DNA of 34,081 nt from Cryomorphaceae bacterium BACL11 MAG-121001-bin54 (GCA_905182255.1 CAJJAH010000003.1:92101-126181); one strand, 5' to 3'. Shown: positions 19,901 through 26,924, counted from the first letter of the stretch. Translations and numbers: made by a program. Notes: generated from the letters alone by a model not told the origin.

Positions 19901-20408
19901 ACAAAAACTGAGATTTATGAGAATTTTGATCTGTTGCGATTACGAAATCAAGAGAATCTGAACCACTTCCTACATGAATAGTGTCTTCCGAAATCATTGA
20001 ATTTATTAAAGCGGTTTGCTGCTGATATTGATAATAATTATAAACGGGACTTATTGAATAATTATAAATATTACCAGAAAAAGAGGAAATTGCATAACTT
20101 ACATGATAAGATAAAATAGAATCAACTCTAGAGGAATCATGTATGTATGTGTGGCAGCTATAATCCCATTCTCCACAAGCTACATTATTTCCTCCAGTAG
20201 TATTTATTTGCCCATCTTTACACCTCATATTATAAGATAAAATGATTTTTTCAAAGGTTAGGCTAGTATCAGTTGGAAAATTCGCAATAGTATCTCTAGT
20301 ATTACTTGAATAATCAAAAGTTTGAACAACAATGGTGTCTCCAGGGTTTTGAGCTATAGCGCCCATAATTAAAAACATTGCTGTTAAAAAGTAAAATAGT
20401 TTTTTCAT
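16953..20408 (-). CDS. Secreted PNGase F-like protein with inserted LamG domain and T9SS tail
   Basis: An 1151-residue exported protein; PNGase F-type enzymes cut N-glycans from Asn. The signal peptide covers residues 1-19. The N-terminal region has the motif CGEWDYSCHTYIHD (about residues 78-91), shared with Bacteroidota PNGase-like proteins. A LamG/concanavalin-like domain fills about residues 285-485 (VSFWINGNANV, SHWAFTKNATTGDLKIYRNG, WDGHIKELRIFDKEL). The PNGase F C-terminal jelly roll follows with GHGQQGEF (about residue 730) and PQGGTWIYDRAGWCPGQ (about 766-783). A classical type A T9SS domain ends the protein (FPNPATNEI near 1080, KGIYFISTDDNKTIKKVVKL). Hydrolytic activity is an inference, since the catalytic acids were not aligned. 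Confidence 0.85.
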   Translation of the reverse strand: MKKLFYFLTAMFLIMGAIAQNPGDTIVVQTFDYSSNTRDTIANFPTDTSLTFEKIILSYNMRCKDGQINTTGGNNVACGEWDYSCHTYIHDSSRVDSILSYHVSYAISSFSGNIYNYSISPVYNYYQYQQQTALINSMISEDTIHVGSGSDSLDFVIATDQNSHKSQFLYKANELVALGFLNDTINALSLNVLSGSQIANFLTIKLKLTADSVLSNINPHINGFTEVYNANTLLNSGVNRFQFINDFVWDSVSNIIVEFSITNSTNGSITLIEGEQMGSTLGLFSNDANHITVNSAESIDLPTSAISSISNEVTVSFWINGNANVLPQNTTIIEGYDANNYRTLNIHFPWSNGSMYWDCGNSGNTSYDRIDKAASLSEYTDGWSHWAFTKNATTGDLKIYRNGVLWHSGTGHTRTIDIATLKLASNGNGNGFFWDGHIKELRIFDKELSGATINDWMIKRIDNLHPDYSNLVAHYPLNEGQGTTSLDNTINQQIATFSGNINWNYTRGNEIGQFFTEVNSRPNINFYQGQYYLTLLTNTILDSLIASANTVTQYAIVPNYGTLQNDSIATVSTDTYWEALSYLFDANGNVLSVDTTNIDGSITIMDSIDLIYYKRYPMSFQIMSFVTPYGIGLDLGQDGKTWYFDVTDYAPVLKGNKQITMGGGGEWQEDMDIKFLFIVGTPTRDVLEMQQIWRPQSKGYGAIMADDAFEPRDVLMHLNASAYKLRTTITGHGQQGEFISQNHYLNIDGGTQEYIWPVWTECAKNPVYPQGGTWIYDRAGWCPGQASDVREDDITQLVNPGQIHNIDYGVSSATGASNYWVSSQLVSYGTPNHSLDAAIVDILSPTNQILHVRTNPLCSKPKITIQNTGNTTLTSLQIEYWANGATSHEMYQWNGNLNFLEKEEVELPDPASLWSNIAANNNIFHVIISLPNNATDQYYFNNIMNSSFESAPTYPNTFALWFQTNSGVVNSSTQVSESSWEFFDNNENSIYASGDLISNTQFRDTLTFDNGCYVFKITDTDDDGFDFWANNDGGGMARFREIGASWLKSFDGDFGRFIHHEFRVEDASSNSEINDINITIFPNPATNEIIVIGDLANSSKLILTDNIGRIVSAINIDKNNNTHKIDIRNLSKGIYFISTDDNKTIKKVVKL

Positions 20409-20412
20409 AAAG

Positions 20413-20420
20413 CAAACGTA
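20413..20420 (-). promoter_or_regulatory. Candidate -7 element of the PNGase F-like gene
   Basis: TACGTTTG on the minus strand matches TAnnTTTG; it is only 4 bases from the start codon, so the message would be nearly leaderless if this box is used. The T-rich flank of repeat copy 4 begins 10 bases upstream. Confidence 0.4.
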
Positions 20421-20430
20421 CTTAAAAATT

Positions 20431-20513
20431 TCTTAAAAAAGTTCGAACTTAGGACCGAGAGGCCCACCAAAGCGGAATCCATCTCATTATGAGTTAAGAT
20501 TCCGCTTTTTTTA
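20431..20513 (+). repeat. Polar intergenic repeat copy 4 with exchanged terminator stem
   Basis: The block TCTTAAAAAAGTTCGAACTT, then AGGACCGAGAGGCCCACC, is perfect consensus with loop GAGA. The downstream hairpin is different from all other copies: outer stem AAAGCGGAATC / GATTCCGCTTT (20469-20479 / 20498-20508) around an inner CTCAT T ATGAG, then a T-run. It ends the thrC message in the minus direction. Confidence 0.92.
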
Positions 20514-20537
20514 TTCTCATAAATACCTGAAGATATT

Positions 20538-21830
20538 TTACTTACCTAATAATAAATTTTTAAACTCATTATAATTAGAAATTTTAGTAAATATTTTTTT
20601 CTTCAAAATTATCTTTTCAATAGATTCGGGAGGTTTTAACTTTAAATTTAGGTTCTTTTCAATATGATTTGAGAATTTTATTGGATGGGCTGTTTCAAAA
20701 AAAACACCCTTAAAATTACAATTTAAATTTAGATATTTTTTCAAGCCTAAATAACCAATTGCACCATGAGGATCAAGAATATATTTACAATCCCTATATA
20801 CTCTCTTAATAGTATTAATAGTTTGATCATCATTAAAACTAAAAGATGATAAATTATCTTTAAGTAGATTAAAATCATTGTATAATTCTTCAATTCTAAT
20901 AAAGTTACTAGGACTTGACACATCCATTGCATTTGAGATTGTCTGAACTGTAGTTCTGGGATTATAAGTTTTTGTCTCTAAGTATCTAGGGATTGTATTA
21001 TTAGCATTTGTACTAGCAATAATATGATCAATTGGCAATCCTAGTTTTTTAGCCATTACACCAGCACAAATATTTCCAAAATTACCACTTGGAATACTAA
21101 AAACTAATTTTTTATCAGATTGGATAATTTGTTTGAATGCAAAAAAATAATAAAACATTTGAGGTAACCATCTTGCTATATTTATAGAATTCGCAGATGT
21201 TAAATTTAATTTGATATTTAATTCCTTATCAATAAAAGCATTTTTAACCATATTTTGACAATCATCAAAAGTACCATTCACTCTGTATGCAGTTATATTT
21301 TTTTTATTAGTTGTAAGTTGTCTTTCCTGTATATCACTAACCATATCCTTAGGATATAAAATCACAACATTTACCCCCTTAATATCTAAAAATCCATTGG
21401 CAACTGCAGCACCTGTATCTCCTGAAGTTGCAACAAGAACAGTAGTTATCTCACTATTTGATTGATTAAAATAACTAAGGCAATTTGCCATAAATCGTGC
21501 TCCAACATCTTTGAAGGCAAGAGTTGGTCCATGAAAAAGCTCTAAAGTTTGTATACCCTCTTCAATTTCAACTAGTGGAAAATCAAAATCTAAAGTATTT
21601 TTTATGATTATTTTTAAATCTTTTTCATTAATTTCATCACCAATAAATTGCCTTATTACTTCATAAGCAATATCAGTATTTGAAATATTTTGTAAATTTT
21701 CAAAAAAAGATTTTTCTAGTTTATTAATTTGTTCTGGAAAAAATAAGCCACCATCGTCAGCTAATCCAATTTTTAATGCTGTTTCAAAATTTACACTTGA
21801 TGAAATTCTATTTAAACTCCTATATAACAT
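20538..21830 (-). CDS. thrC: Threonine synthase
   Basis: ThrC converts O-phosphohomoserine to threonine with PLP. The 430-residue protein has the family N-terminus (LYRSLNR, then FETALKIGLADDGGLFFPE) and the PLP lysine in FHGPTLAFKDVGARF (Lys107). The phosphate-binding SGDTGAAVANGF and the SGNFGNICAG segment follow. The start is the ATG at 21830, one base after the thrB TAG (TAGAATG); the frame runs a few codons further to a TTG at 21845 inside thrB, which is less likely. It forms a two-gene unit with thrB and is bounded by repeat copies 4 and 5. Confidence 0.95.
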   Translation of the reverse strand: MLYRSLNRISSSVNFETALKIGLADDGGLFFPEQINKLEKSFFENLQNISNTDIAYEVIRQFIGDEINEKDLKIIIKNTLDFDFPLVEIEEGIQTLELFHGPTLAFKDVGARFMANCLSYFNQSNSEITTVLVATSGDTGAAVANGFLDIKGVNVVILYPKDMVSDIQERQLTTNKKNITAYRVNGTFDDCQNMVKNAFIDKELNIKLNLTSANSINIARWLPQMFYYFFAFKQIIQSDKKLVFSIPSGNFGNICAGVMAKKLGLPIDHIIASTNANNTIPRYLETKTYNPRTTVQTISNAMDVSSPSNFIRIEELYNDFNLLKDNLSSFSFNDDQTINTIKRVYRDCKYILDPHGAIGYLGLKKYLNLNCNFKGVFFETAHPIKFSNHIEKNLNLKLKPPESIEKIILKKKIFTKISNYNEFKNLLLGK

Positions 21831-21831
21831 T

Positions 21832-22761
21832 CTACTTGATTTCAATTATTTTTATTCCTATATCATTTATTGGAGAAACATGAATATCAAATTCAATATC
21901 TATTTTATCATAAATCTCTTTCATAGATAAAGCAATATTGTTTGCTGTAGAAAAACCTTTAGAAAGAGCAAAAACAGATGGCCCCGAACCAGAGATACCA
22001 CAACCTAAAGCTCCATTAGATAGACTTGTTTTTTGTAGTTCATTAAATTTTGGAATTAACTTAGATCGTAAAGGTTCAATTACATTATCCTTAATAGACC
22101 TACCAATTAATTCATAATCCTCAGTATATAGACCAGCTATAAATGACCCAATATTAGCAGATTGTTCTGTCATTTGTTTTAGTGAAATATCTTTTTTTAA
22201 AATCGCTCTAGAATCTTTAGTTCTTACTTCTATCTGAGGATGAATAATTGTAAACACAAGCTCAGAAGGAGTAGATAACTTAAAATAATCATACGCTGAA
22301 CCATCTCTTACAAAAGTAAACCCACCTAAAAGAGCCGCTGCAACATTATCAGCTATTAAGGAGCCGCACGCTACCTTCTCACCTTCCATTGCAAACTTTA
22401 TTAATTCCTTATTTGAATAAGGCTTACCAATTAATTGATTTATTGCAAAAACACTTCCAGCAGCGCTAGCTGCACTACTGCCAATACCACTACCTGGCTT
22501 TACCCCCTTATGAATTTCAATTTCAAAACCACAATTAACATCAGTTTCTTTTAATAAAGCAGAAGCAGAGACACCCGCTACATTTATATTAATATCTTTA
22601 GTAAGTTTTTGCCCGGTTACTTTAGTTATAACTATACCTCTCTCTCTTTTTTTTCTTACAACTATTTCATCACCAACTTTATCAAGACAAGCTCCTAAGA
22701 TATCAAATCCACATGACAGATTTGCAACAGTTGCAGGTGAGAAAACTCTAATTTCATTCAT
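21832..22761 (-). CDS. thrB: Homoserine kinase
   Basis: ThrB phosphorylates homoserine, supplying the substrate for the adjacent thrC product. The 309 residues show the GHMP-kinase layout: SPATVANLSCGFDILG (residues 8-23), the ATP-binding GVKPGSGIGSSAAS (86-99), and the C-terminal GCGISGSGPSVFALS motif. The usual thrA (aspartokinase-homoserine dehydrogenase), which often precedes thrB in Bacteroidota, is not here; repeat copy 5 and lipoprotein genes are upstream instead. Confidence 0.95.
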   Translation of the reverse strand: MNEIRVFSPATVANLSCGFDILGACLDKVGDEIVVRKKRERGIVITKVTGQKLTKDININVAGVSASALLKETDVNCGFEIEIHKGVKPGSGIGSSAASAAGSVFAINQLIGKPYSNKELIKFAMEGEKVACGSLIADNVAAALLGGFTFVRDGSAYDYFKLSTPSELVFTIIHPQIEVRTKDSRAILKKDISLKQMTEQSANIGSFIAGLYTEDYELIGRSIKDNVIEPLRSKLIPKFNELQKTSLSNGALGCGISGSGPSVFALSKGFSTANNIALSMKEIYDKIDIEFDIHVSPINDIGIKIIEIK

Positions 22762-22875
22762 TGTACAAAATTGATGATAAGAATATTAATAAACTAATAA
22801 TATTAAATAAAAATGTTAATTATACGTAAAGTGAGTGAATGAGTTTTTATTTTAAATAAATTAGCTCTAACTATT

Positions 22876-22944
22876 CTTAAAAAAGTTCGAACTTAGGACC
22901 GAGAGGTCCACCAAAAATAAACCCACTCATTTGAGTGGGTTTTT
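22876..22944 (+). repeat. Polar intergenic repeat copy 5 with terminator hairpin
   Basis: CTTAAAAAAGTTCGAACTT, then AGGACCGAGAGGTCCACC. A T replaces the usual C in the right arm and makes GGACC-GAGA-GGTCC a perfect 5-bp hairpin. The terminator hairpin is AAACCCACTC ATTT GAGTGGGTTT. About 18 bases upstream of the repeat (ending CTCTAACTATT) are also shared with copy 7. Confidence 0.92.
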
Positions 22945-22976
22945 ATTTAATACATAATCATGATAGTAACAATTCA

Positions 22977-23666
22977 CTATTGGCAATCTTCACTAAAATA
23001 AATTTGAGAATCAACATTTGTCCAATTATTTGTTGACCAATTACTATCGTCAACCTGAACACAACTAAGATTAGGGCAATCTGATATACTTAGACTTGTT
23101 AAAATATGATTTAATCCATTCTTTAAATCAAGATTCCCTAATGAGGAGCTAAAAATTGATAGGTGTTTTAATGAACTAAAGTCTTCTATACCTGTAAGAT
23201 CAGAAATTCCAACGGTAGGAAGCCAAGATGCAATGATTAAAGATTCTTGATCTAATAATTCAGTAAAAACATAATTATTATTACTGATAAAATCTCCCCT
23301 TGTATTAAAGGGATTTCCAAGGCTAAATTGTTCATTTTCAAGATATGCCTCAAAGTTGTTATCTGGAACATAGGTTTTATTACAATTAGAAAGATAAAGA
23401 CAACCATCATTATTACCAACAACATTATTATAATTATAATTACAGGCAGCAGGATCATTACACCCAAGACATGAATAATCACAACCATAGGCTCCATTAT
23501 GATTTTGAGCACTAGCATTTGCTTCTGGATCATAATTACAAGCTATTGGGTCCATACAACCATGAATAGCATCTGGATCTGGAAGAAACATAAATTGATC
23601 ATTTTCTTCAAATTTCTCACAGGAAACAATTAAAATTGGAATAAATAAGAATAAAAACTTTTTCAT
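22977..23666 (-). CDS. Lipoprotein with Asx/Cys-rich GCxDPxACNY repeats and leucine-rich segment
   Basis: A 229-residue lipoprotein with lipobox ILIVSC (Cys16). Two Cys-rich repeats follow (HGCMDPIACNYDPEANA and LGCNDPAACNYNYNN, about residues 35-80), a motif frequent in marine Bacteroidota surface proteins and possibly calcium-binding. Then comes VPDNNFEAYLENE with a short leucine-rich region (LTGIEDFSSLKHLSIFSSSLGNLDL) and a Cys-containing end. It is probably surface-exposed; no enzymatic motif is visible. It is a single gene between repeat copies 5 and 6, with an unusual palindrome upstream. Confidence 0.75.
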   Translation of the reverse strand: MKKFLFLFIPILIVSCEKFEENDQFMFLPDPDAIHGCMDPIACNYDPEANASAQNHNGAYGCDYSCLGCNDPAACNYNYNNVVGNNDGCLYLSNCNKTYVPDNNFEAYLENEQFSLGNPFNTRGDFISNNNYVFTELLDQESLIIASWLPTVGISDLTGIEDFSSLKHLSIFSSSLGNLDLKNGLNHILTSLSISDCPNLSCVQVDDSNWSTNNWTNVDSQIYFSEDCQ

Positions 23667-23670
23667 GAAA

Positions 23671-23678
23671 CAAAAATA
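23671..23678 (-). promoter_or_regulatory. Candidate -7 element of the Cys-rich lipoprotein gene
   Basis: TATTTTTG on the minus strand, matching TAnnTTTG, only 4 bases before the start codon. Exactly 13 bases further upstream begins the AAAGTATTATGCT element shared with the promoter at 33042-33049. Confidence 0.5.
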
Positions 23679-23691
23679 ATACTTTAAAAAT

Positions 23692-23711
23692 AAAGTATTA
23701 TGCTAAGCATA
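23692..23711. promoter_or_regulatory. Degenerate copy of a palindromic operator-like element
   Basis: AAAGTATTATGCTAAGCATA matches the first 20 bases of the perfect palindrome at 33063-33089. The right arm has decayed after AGCATA. It starts 14 bases upstream of the -7 box, the same spacing as in the other promoter. Confidence 0.6.
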
Positions 23712-23715
23712 GTTT

Positions 23716-23779
23716 CTTAAAGAAGTTCGAAATTAGGAACGAGAGGCCCACTAAAAAGAAACCCGATCATTATGGGTTT
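23716..23779 (+). repeat. Polar intergenic repeat copy 6 (weak hairpin) overlapping a stop codon
   Basis: CTTAAAGAAGTTCGAAATTAGG then AACGAGAGGCCCACT, loop GAGA. The hairpin is short, AAACCC / GGGTTT with a 9-base loop and no T-run on the + strand. The stop codon of the patatin-like gene (23778-23780) lies in its right arm. Confidence 0.85.
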
Positions 23780-24632
23780 ATAGAAAGTTAGTATTAAGGA
23801 AATCTATACCCTTTTTAAAACCACAATGATAATCTCGTATTAAATCTTCTTTGCTAGTTCCAACTACTCCTGACTTTAAGAGATTGTCAGGACAGATCTG
23901 TAGAATCTTTATGTTTTTATGTTTTTTCGTTAAAAAATCTACAGCTTCATTATAATTATTCTTTTCTTTAAAGAAATTATCACTTACATGCGGCTTACTC
24001 TTCCACCAATATCCAGCAAGCAAGGACAAATAACTTAATCCATCTAATTTATAACCTAAAGGGTGTGGTCTAATAACAATTATTTTATTTGCACCAAAAT
24101 CAGATGCTGATTTTGCTGGTATTGCATCAGACCATGCTCCATCCATTAAATTTACCCCATTAACCTTACATTTACCTTTAGTAAAAAATGGCAATGAAGA
24201 AGTTGCTCGTAGACATCTATAAATAGTCTTTTTGTTTGGCTCTAAATAAACAGCTTCACCATTATCTAAATTTGTACCTACTATATAAAATTGTTTATTC
24301 TCAGTAGAATCCTTAATATTTTGTAATTCTAACGGTTTATTTTTTTTAGCATATTCTGTTAAAAACTTTAAATCCATATATCCTTGTTCTGAAAAGGCAT
24401 GTTTATAGCTTAAGAATTCCTCATTAACAGATACTTCTTTTGAAAGCGAAAAATATGATTTGTATTGACCAGTTATATAATAAGTTAAAGACATTGCCCC
24501 ACTTGAAACACCTATATAAATATCAAAAGGATTAAATTTATTCATTAAAAATGCATCTAAAACCCCCGCTGAAAAAACAGATTTAAATCCCCCTCCTTCA
24601 ATTACTAATGCTATTTTTTCTTTTTTCTTCAT
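23778..24632 (-). CDS. Patatin-like phospholipase family protein
   Basis: A 284-residue cytosolic or membrane-associated lipid acyl hydrolase. The oxyanion loop is EGGGFKSVF (GGG at residues 13-15). The nucleophile elbow GVSSG gives Ser43, and the second dyad residue is in MDGAWSDAIP (Asp164). This arrangement and length fit the bacterial patatin group that includes YjjU-like proteins. There is no signal peptide. It is a single gene between repeat copies 6 and 7; its last codons run into repeat copy 6. Confidence 0.88.
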   Translation of the reverse strand: MKKKEKIALVIEGGGFKSVFSAGVLDAFLMNKFNPFDIYIGVSSGAMSLTYYITGQYKSYFSLSKEVSVNEEFLSYKHAFSEQGYMDLKFLTEYAKKNKPLELQNIKDSTENKQFYIVGTNLDNGEAVYLEPNKKTIYRCLRATSSLPFFTKGKCKVNGVNLMDGAWSDAIPAKSASDFGANKIIVIRPHPLGYKLDGLSYLSLLAGYWWKSKPHVSDNFFKEKNNYNEAVDFLTKKHKNIKILQICPDNLLKSGVVGTSKEDLIRDYHCGFKKGIDFLNTNFL

Positions 24633-24648
24633 ATCTGTTTTATTATAG

Positions 24649-24656
24649 CAAATATA
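24649..24656 (-). promoter_or_regulatory. Candidate -7 element of the patatin-like gene
   Basis: TATATTTG on the minus strand matches TAnnTTTG, 16 bases before the start codon. An inverted repeat AAAAACTATGC / GCATAGCTTTTT (24661-24685, one bulged base) sits 4 bases upstream and covers the place of the -33 element. Confidence 0.5.
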
Positions 24657-24708
24657 ATATAAAAACTATGCGTGCATAGCTTTTTATGGTAAATTAACTC
24701 TAACTATT

Positions 24709-24780
24709 CTTAAAAAAGTTCGAAATAAGGACCGAGAGGCCCACCAAAAATAAACCCACTCATTTGAGTGGGTTTTATTT
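24709..24780 (+). repeat. Polar intergenic repeat copy 7 with terminator hairpin
   Basis: CTTAAAAAAGTTCGAAATAAGG then ACCGAGAGGCCCACC, loop GAGA. The hairpin AAACCCACTC ATTT GAGTGGGTTT lies inside an extended AAAT/ATTT pairing. About 18 bases upstream of the repeat match copy 5. Confidence 0.92.
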
Positions 24781-24834
24781 TATAATTAATTATGAAAAAA
24801 ATACTTTTAAATAAAAGCCCCACCGTATTCCCAA

Positions 24835-24932
24835 CTAAATATCCTTAAAGTTAGCGTCAGGTATATTTACATTAGAAGGCTGCCCAAAACCAATAAAAGT
24901 AAGCAAATTAATATTAGTAGTAATTTTTTCAT
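24835..24932 (-). pseudogene. Truncated, frameshifted start of a T9SS leucine-rich-repeat protein gene
   Basis: On the minus strand an ATG at 24932 begins MKKLLLILICLL, a close copy of the signal peptide of the CAP-domain gene upstream. After one frameshift it continues IGFGQPSNVNIPDANFKDI and stops at 24835-24837. NVNIPDANFK is the usual start of leucine-rich-repeat T9SS proteins of this group. The 23-base spacer before it (24933-24955) matches the spacer before the gene at 26104 in 20 of 23 positions. It is a 5' remnant of a duplicated cargo gene. The stretch from 24781 to 24834 holds nothing I can name. Confidence 0.7.
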
Positions 24933-24955
24933 GATCTTAGTTGTTTGTTAATCTT

Positions 24956-26104
24956 TTATTCAAGAATTATTTTTTTCTCAACTGTTCCATCATCATAGAT
25001 GTAAAAGAGTGGTGTATTCTTTTTCTCATTTGTTGATTGACCAAATATGTTTGTAATTTTTAATAGTTCTCTTTTGTTTGGATAAAGTTCAATTGTAGAA
25101 GTACTTTGATTGATACAGGAGCAGGAGTCTTCATCCCATACAGTCAAGTTAGGGCAATTTGGTGGGTGAACTAGATTAGAACCATTCATTTTAGTCATTA
25201 TAATAACTTCATAGCTGTAAGGAGGTACAATAATGGGCGGTTGGTTTGCAATGGGTAGTACTATAGAAAAACTTGATATGTTTATAGTATATTTTTCATC
25301 CTCAGAGCTATTTAGGTTTAAATAAGCCTGATCAGGCACCCATACTATTGTATTATCACCTATTATTGCACCTCCAGGATACGCCGGTTCAATTGTTAGA
25401 GGAATATTTATTCCTTGCTCATCAGTCATAGATATTGTAGTATTACTAAAGTCTGCATCTGGCATAGACAAAGACCATCTCTCAAATACTAAGGGAGCAG
25501 GGAAAAAACCTTCAGATGGATAAGCTACAAATTCATAGAATGGCGCGTTAAAACTCGGGATATCCGCCACCCAGGTTACATTTGTATTATCAGTAGAACC
25601 TGTTCCAAAAGTATTTGCTCTTGTGTATAAGAGCCATCTTCTATGTCCAACAAAGTAATTGTGACTTCCAGGATCCTCTATCATTCCAGTTATAGCTCCT
25701 GAGGAATGTCTACCAATAACTAAATTGGAATTTGCAGCAGCAGATGCTCCATCTGTGGTATAACAATTCCAACTTGCTGGGGGGTAATGATCTACTGTTC
25801 CATTTGCCTCCATCATTAATGCTGATTCTTGGCATTTTTGATTTAAAATTGGGTCAAAGATAATGTCTGAAGGCAATCCTACTAAATCTCTAAAATAGTT
25901 TATTCTATCTAGTGTATTGTTTATTGAGAGAGTTGAGATTGTACCGGGATCACAAGTGTTTATATTTCCCGTCCATCCTAATTGAGGTGTTGAAACCTCA
26001 CTGCCTAAATATATATTATTGTAATTGTCAACTATTTGTTGTCTATCACATTGCCCAAACCCAATAGAGGGTAAGCAAATTAATACTAGTAGTAATTTTT
26101 TCAT
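24956..26104 (-). CDS. Secreted CAP-domain (SCP/PR-1-like) protein with variant T9SS tail
   Basis: A 382-residue exported protein. The signal peptide (MKKLLLVLICLPSIGFGQ) is followed by a CAP domain at about residues 60-200: NTLDRINYFRDLVGLPSD, LNQKCQESALMMEANGTVDHYPP, and DPGSHNYFVGHRRWLLY, which carry the family's His and Glu positions. A beta-rich region (about 215-310) follows, then a linker with Cys-rich CPNLTVWDEDSCSC. The end LLKITNIFGQSTN, then FYIYDDGTVEKKIILE, is the same variant sorting signal as on the esterase. CAP proteins have diverse roles and none can be assigned here. It is co-transcribed with the upstream secreted protein (23-base gap). Confidence 0.82.
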   Translation of the reverse strand: MKKLLLVLICLPSIGFGQCDRQQIVDNYNNIYLGSEVSTPQLGWTGNINTCDPGTISTLSINNTLDRINYFRDLVGLPSDIIFDPILNQKCQESALMMEANGTVDHYPPASWNCYTTDGASAAANSNLVIGRHSSGAITGMIEDPGSHNYFVGHRRWLLYTRANTFGTGSTDNTNVTWVADIPSFNAPFYEFVAYPSEGFFPAPLVFERWSLSMPDADFSNTTISMTDEQGINIPLTIEPAYPGGAIIGDNTIVWVPDQAYLNLNSSEDEKYTINISSFSIVLPIANQPPIIVPPYSYEVIIMTKMNGSNLVHPPNCPNLTVWDEDSCSCINQSTSTIELYPNKRELLKITNIFGQSTNEKKNTPLFYIYDDGTVEKKIILE

Positions 26105-26127
26105 AATCTTAGTTGTTTGTTAAGCGT

Positions 26128-26901
26128 TTATTCTATAATTATTTTTTCACTTACATTTTGACCAGAGTCTAAGTCTGTGATTTTAATTAAATAAGTTCCT
26201 TGAGTTAAGGTTTGAATATCAATTGTAGATTGGTTTGTTGTACTGATCATTATTCTTCCTTGTAAATCATAAATAGTTGCCTCATATTTTAGGTTGCCCG
26301 AAACATCAATATTGATCATATCTATTACCGGATTTGGATAAATAGCGAATGCTCTATCATCTAACTCTATTTGATTAGTACTCAATATGTTTTGATAGAT
26401 TCGTATCTCATGTACGTTGCCCTCACAAGAACTAATAGCTAGTTCGCTTAAAAAGCCTTCAGTAGGGTTTTCAATTATTATGGTTTCAAGCGTACCATTA
26501 ATAGAGTTTCCTGGATTATTGATTGTGTTTCCCACAGTATTTATGATCATCCCAGTACTATCCATTAAATGAGAGAAGGTACATTGTGGACTAAAATAAC
26601 TGCAATAACTTATAACGTCAATCTCTACTTTTTGGATGTTTTGTAAACCTGATAAATCAACAGATAGTCTTGATGGGTAAAGCCATACATATGTTGGCTC
26701 TACATCAAAATAACAAGCTCCTGCCCCACAATCATCACTAGTTCCAATGACAAAGCTAAGATCTAAATTTTGTTCTGTCCAAATATCATTACAATTCGTG
26801 TTTGAAGAAATACTGTCAAGAGTGAGAGTTATAGATTGCCCTGAAGCTATTAACTGTAAAAAGAGTAAAAATGCGAGTGATAAGATCTTGTTTTTTTTCA
26901 T
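26128..26901 (-). CDS. Secreted protein with classical T9SS type A sorting domain
   Basis: A 257-residue exported protein with signal peptide residues 1-21 (ending LIASGQ). The central part (about 25-170) is beta-rich with several Cys residues and no domain I recognise; it reads like a small jelly-roll (VEIDVISYCSYFSPQC, ELAISSCEGNVHEIRIYQN). The C-terminus AIYPNPVIDMINIDVSGN, YDLQGRIM and LTQGTYLIKITD ... SEKIIIE is a full type A T9SS domain. It is the first gene after a duplicated dyad-promoter element and probably forms a unit with the CAP-domain gene. Confidence 0.75.
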   Translation of the reverse strand: MKKNKILSLAFLLFLQLIASGQSITLTLDSISSNTNCNDIWTEQNLDLSFVIGTSDDCGAGACYFDVEPTYVWLYPSRLSVDLSGLQNIQKVEIDVISYCSYFSPQCTFSHLMDSTGMIINTVGNTINNPGNSINGTLETIIIENPTEGFLSELAISSCEGNVHEIRIYQNILSTNQIELDDRAFAIYPNPVIDMINIDVSGNLKYEATIYDLQGRIMISTTNQSTIDIQTLTQGTYLIKITDLDSGQNVSEKIIIE

Positions 26902-26924
26902 AATCGTATTGTTAATTTAGACAA

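Noticed and set aside
22876-22915. Repeat block as a tRNA 3' end (TTCGAA as T-loop, CCACCA as acceptor end)
   Set aside because: The distance from TTC to the final CCA is 28 bases instead of 23, no T-stem pairs, and there is no upstream tRNA body.
23252-23533. Second minus-strand frame inside the Cys-rich lipoprotein gene
   Set aside because: It is an out-of-frame reading of Asn- and Asp-rich codons (giving Ile/Met-rich sequence), while the main frame has a signal peptide, lipobox and known repeats.
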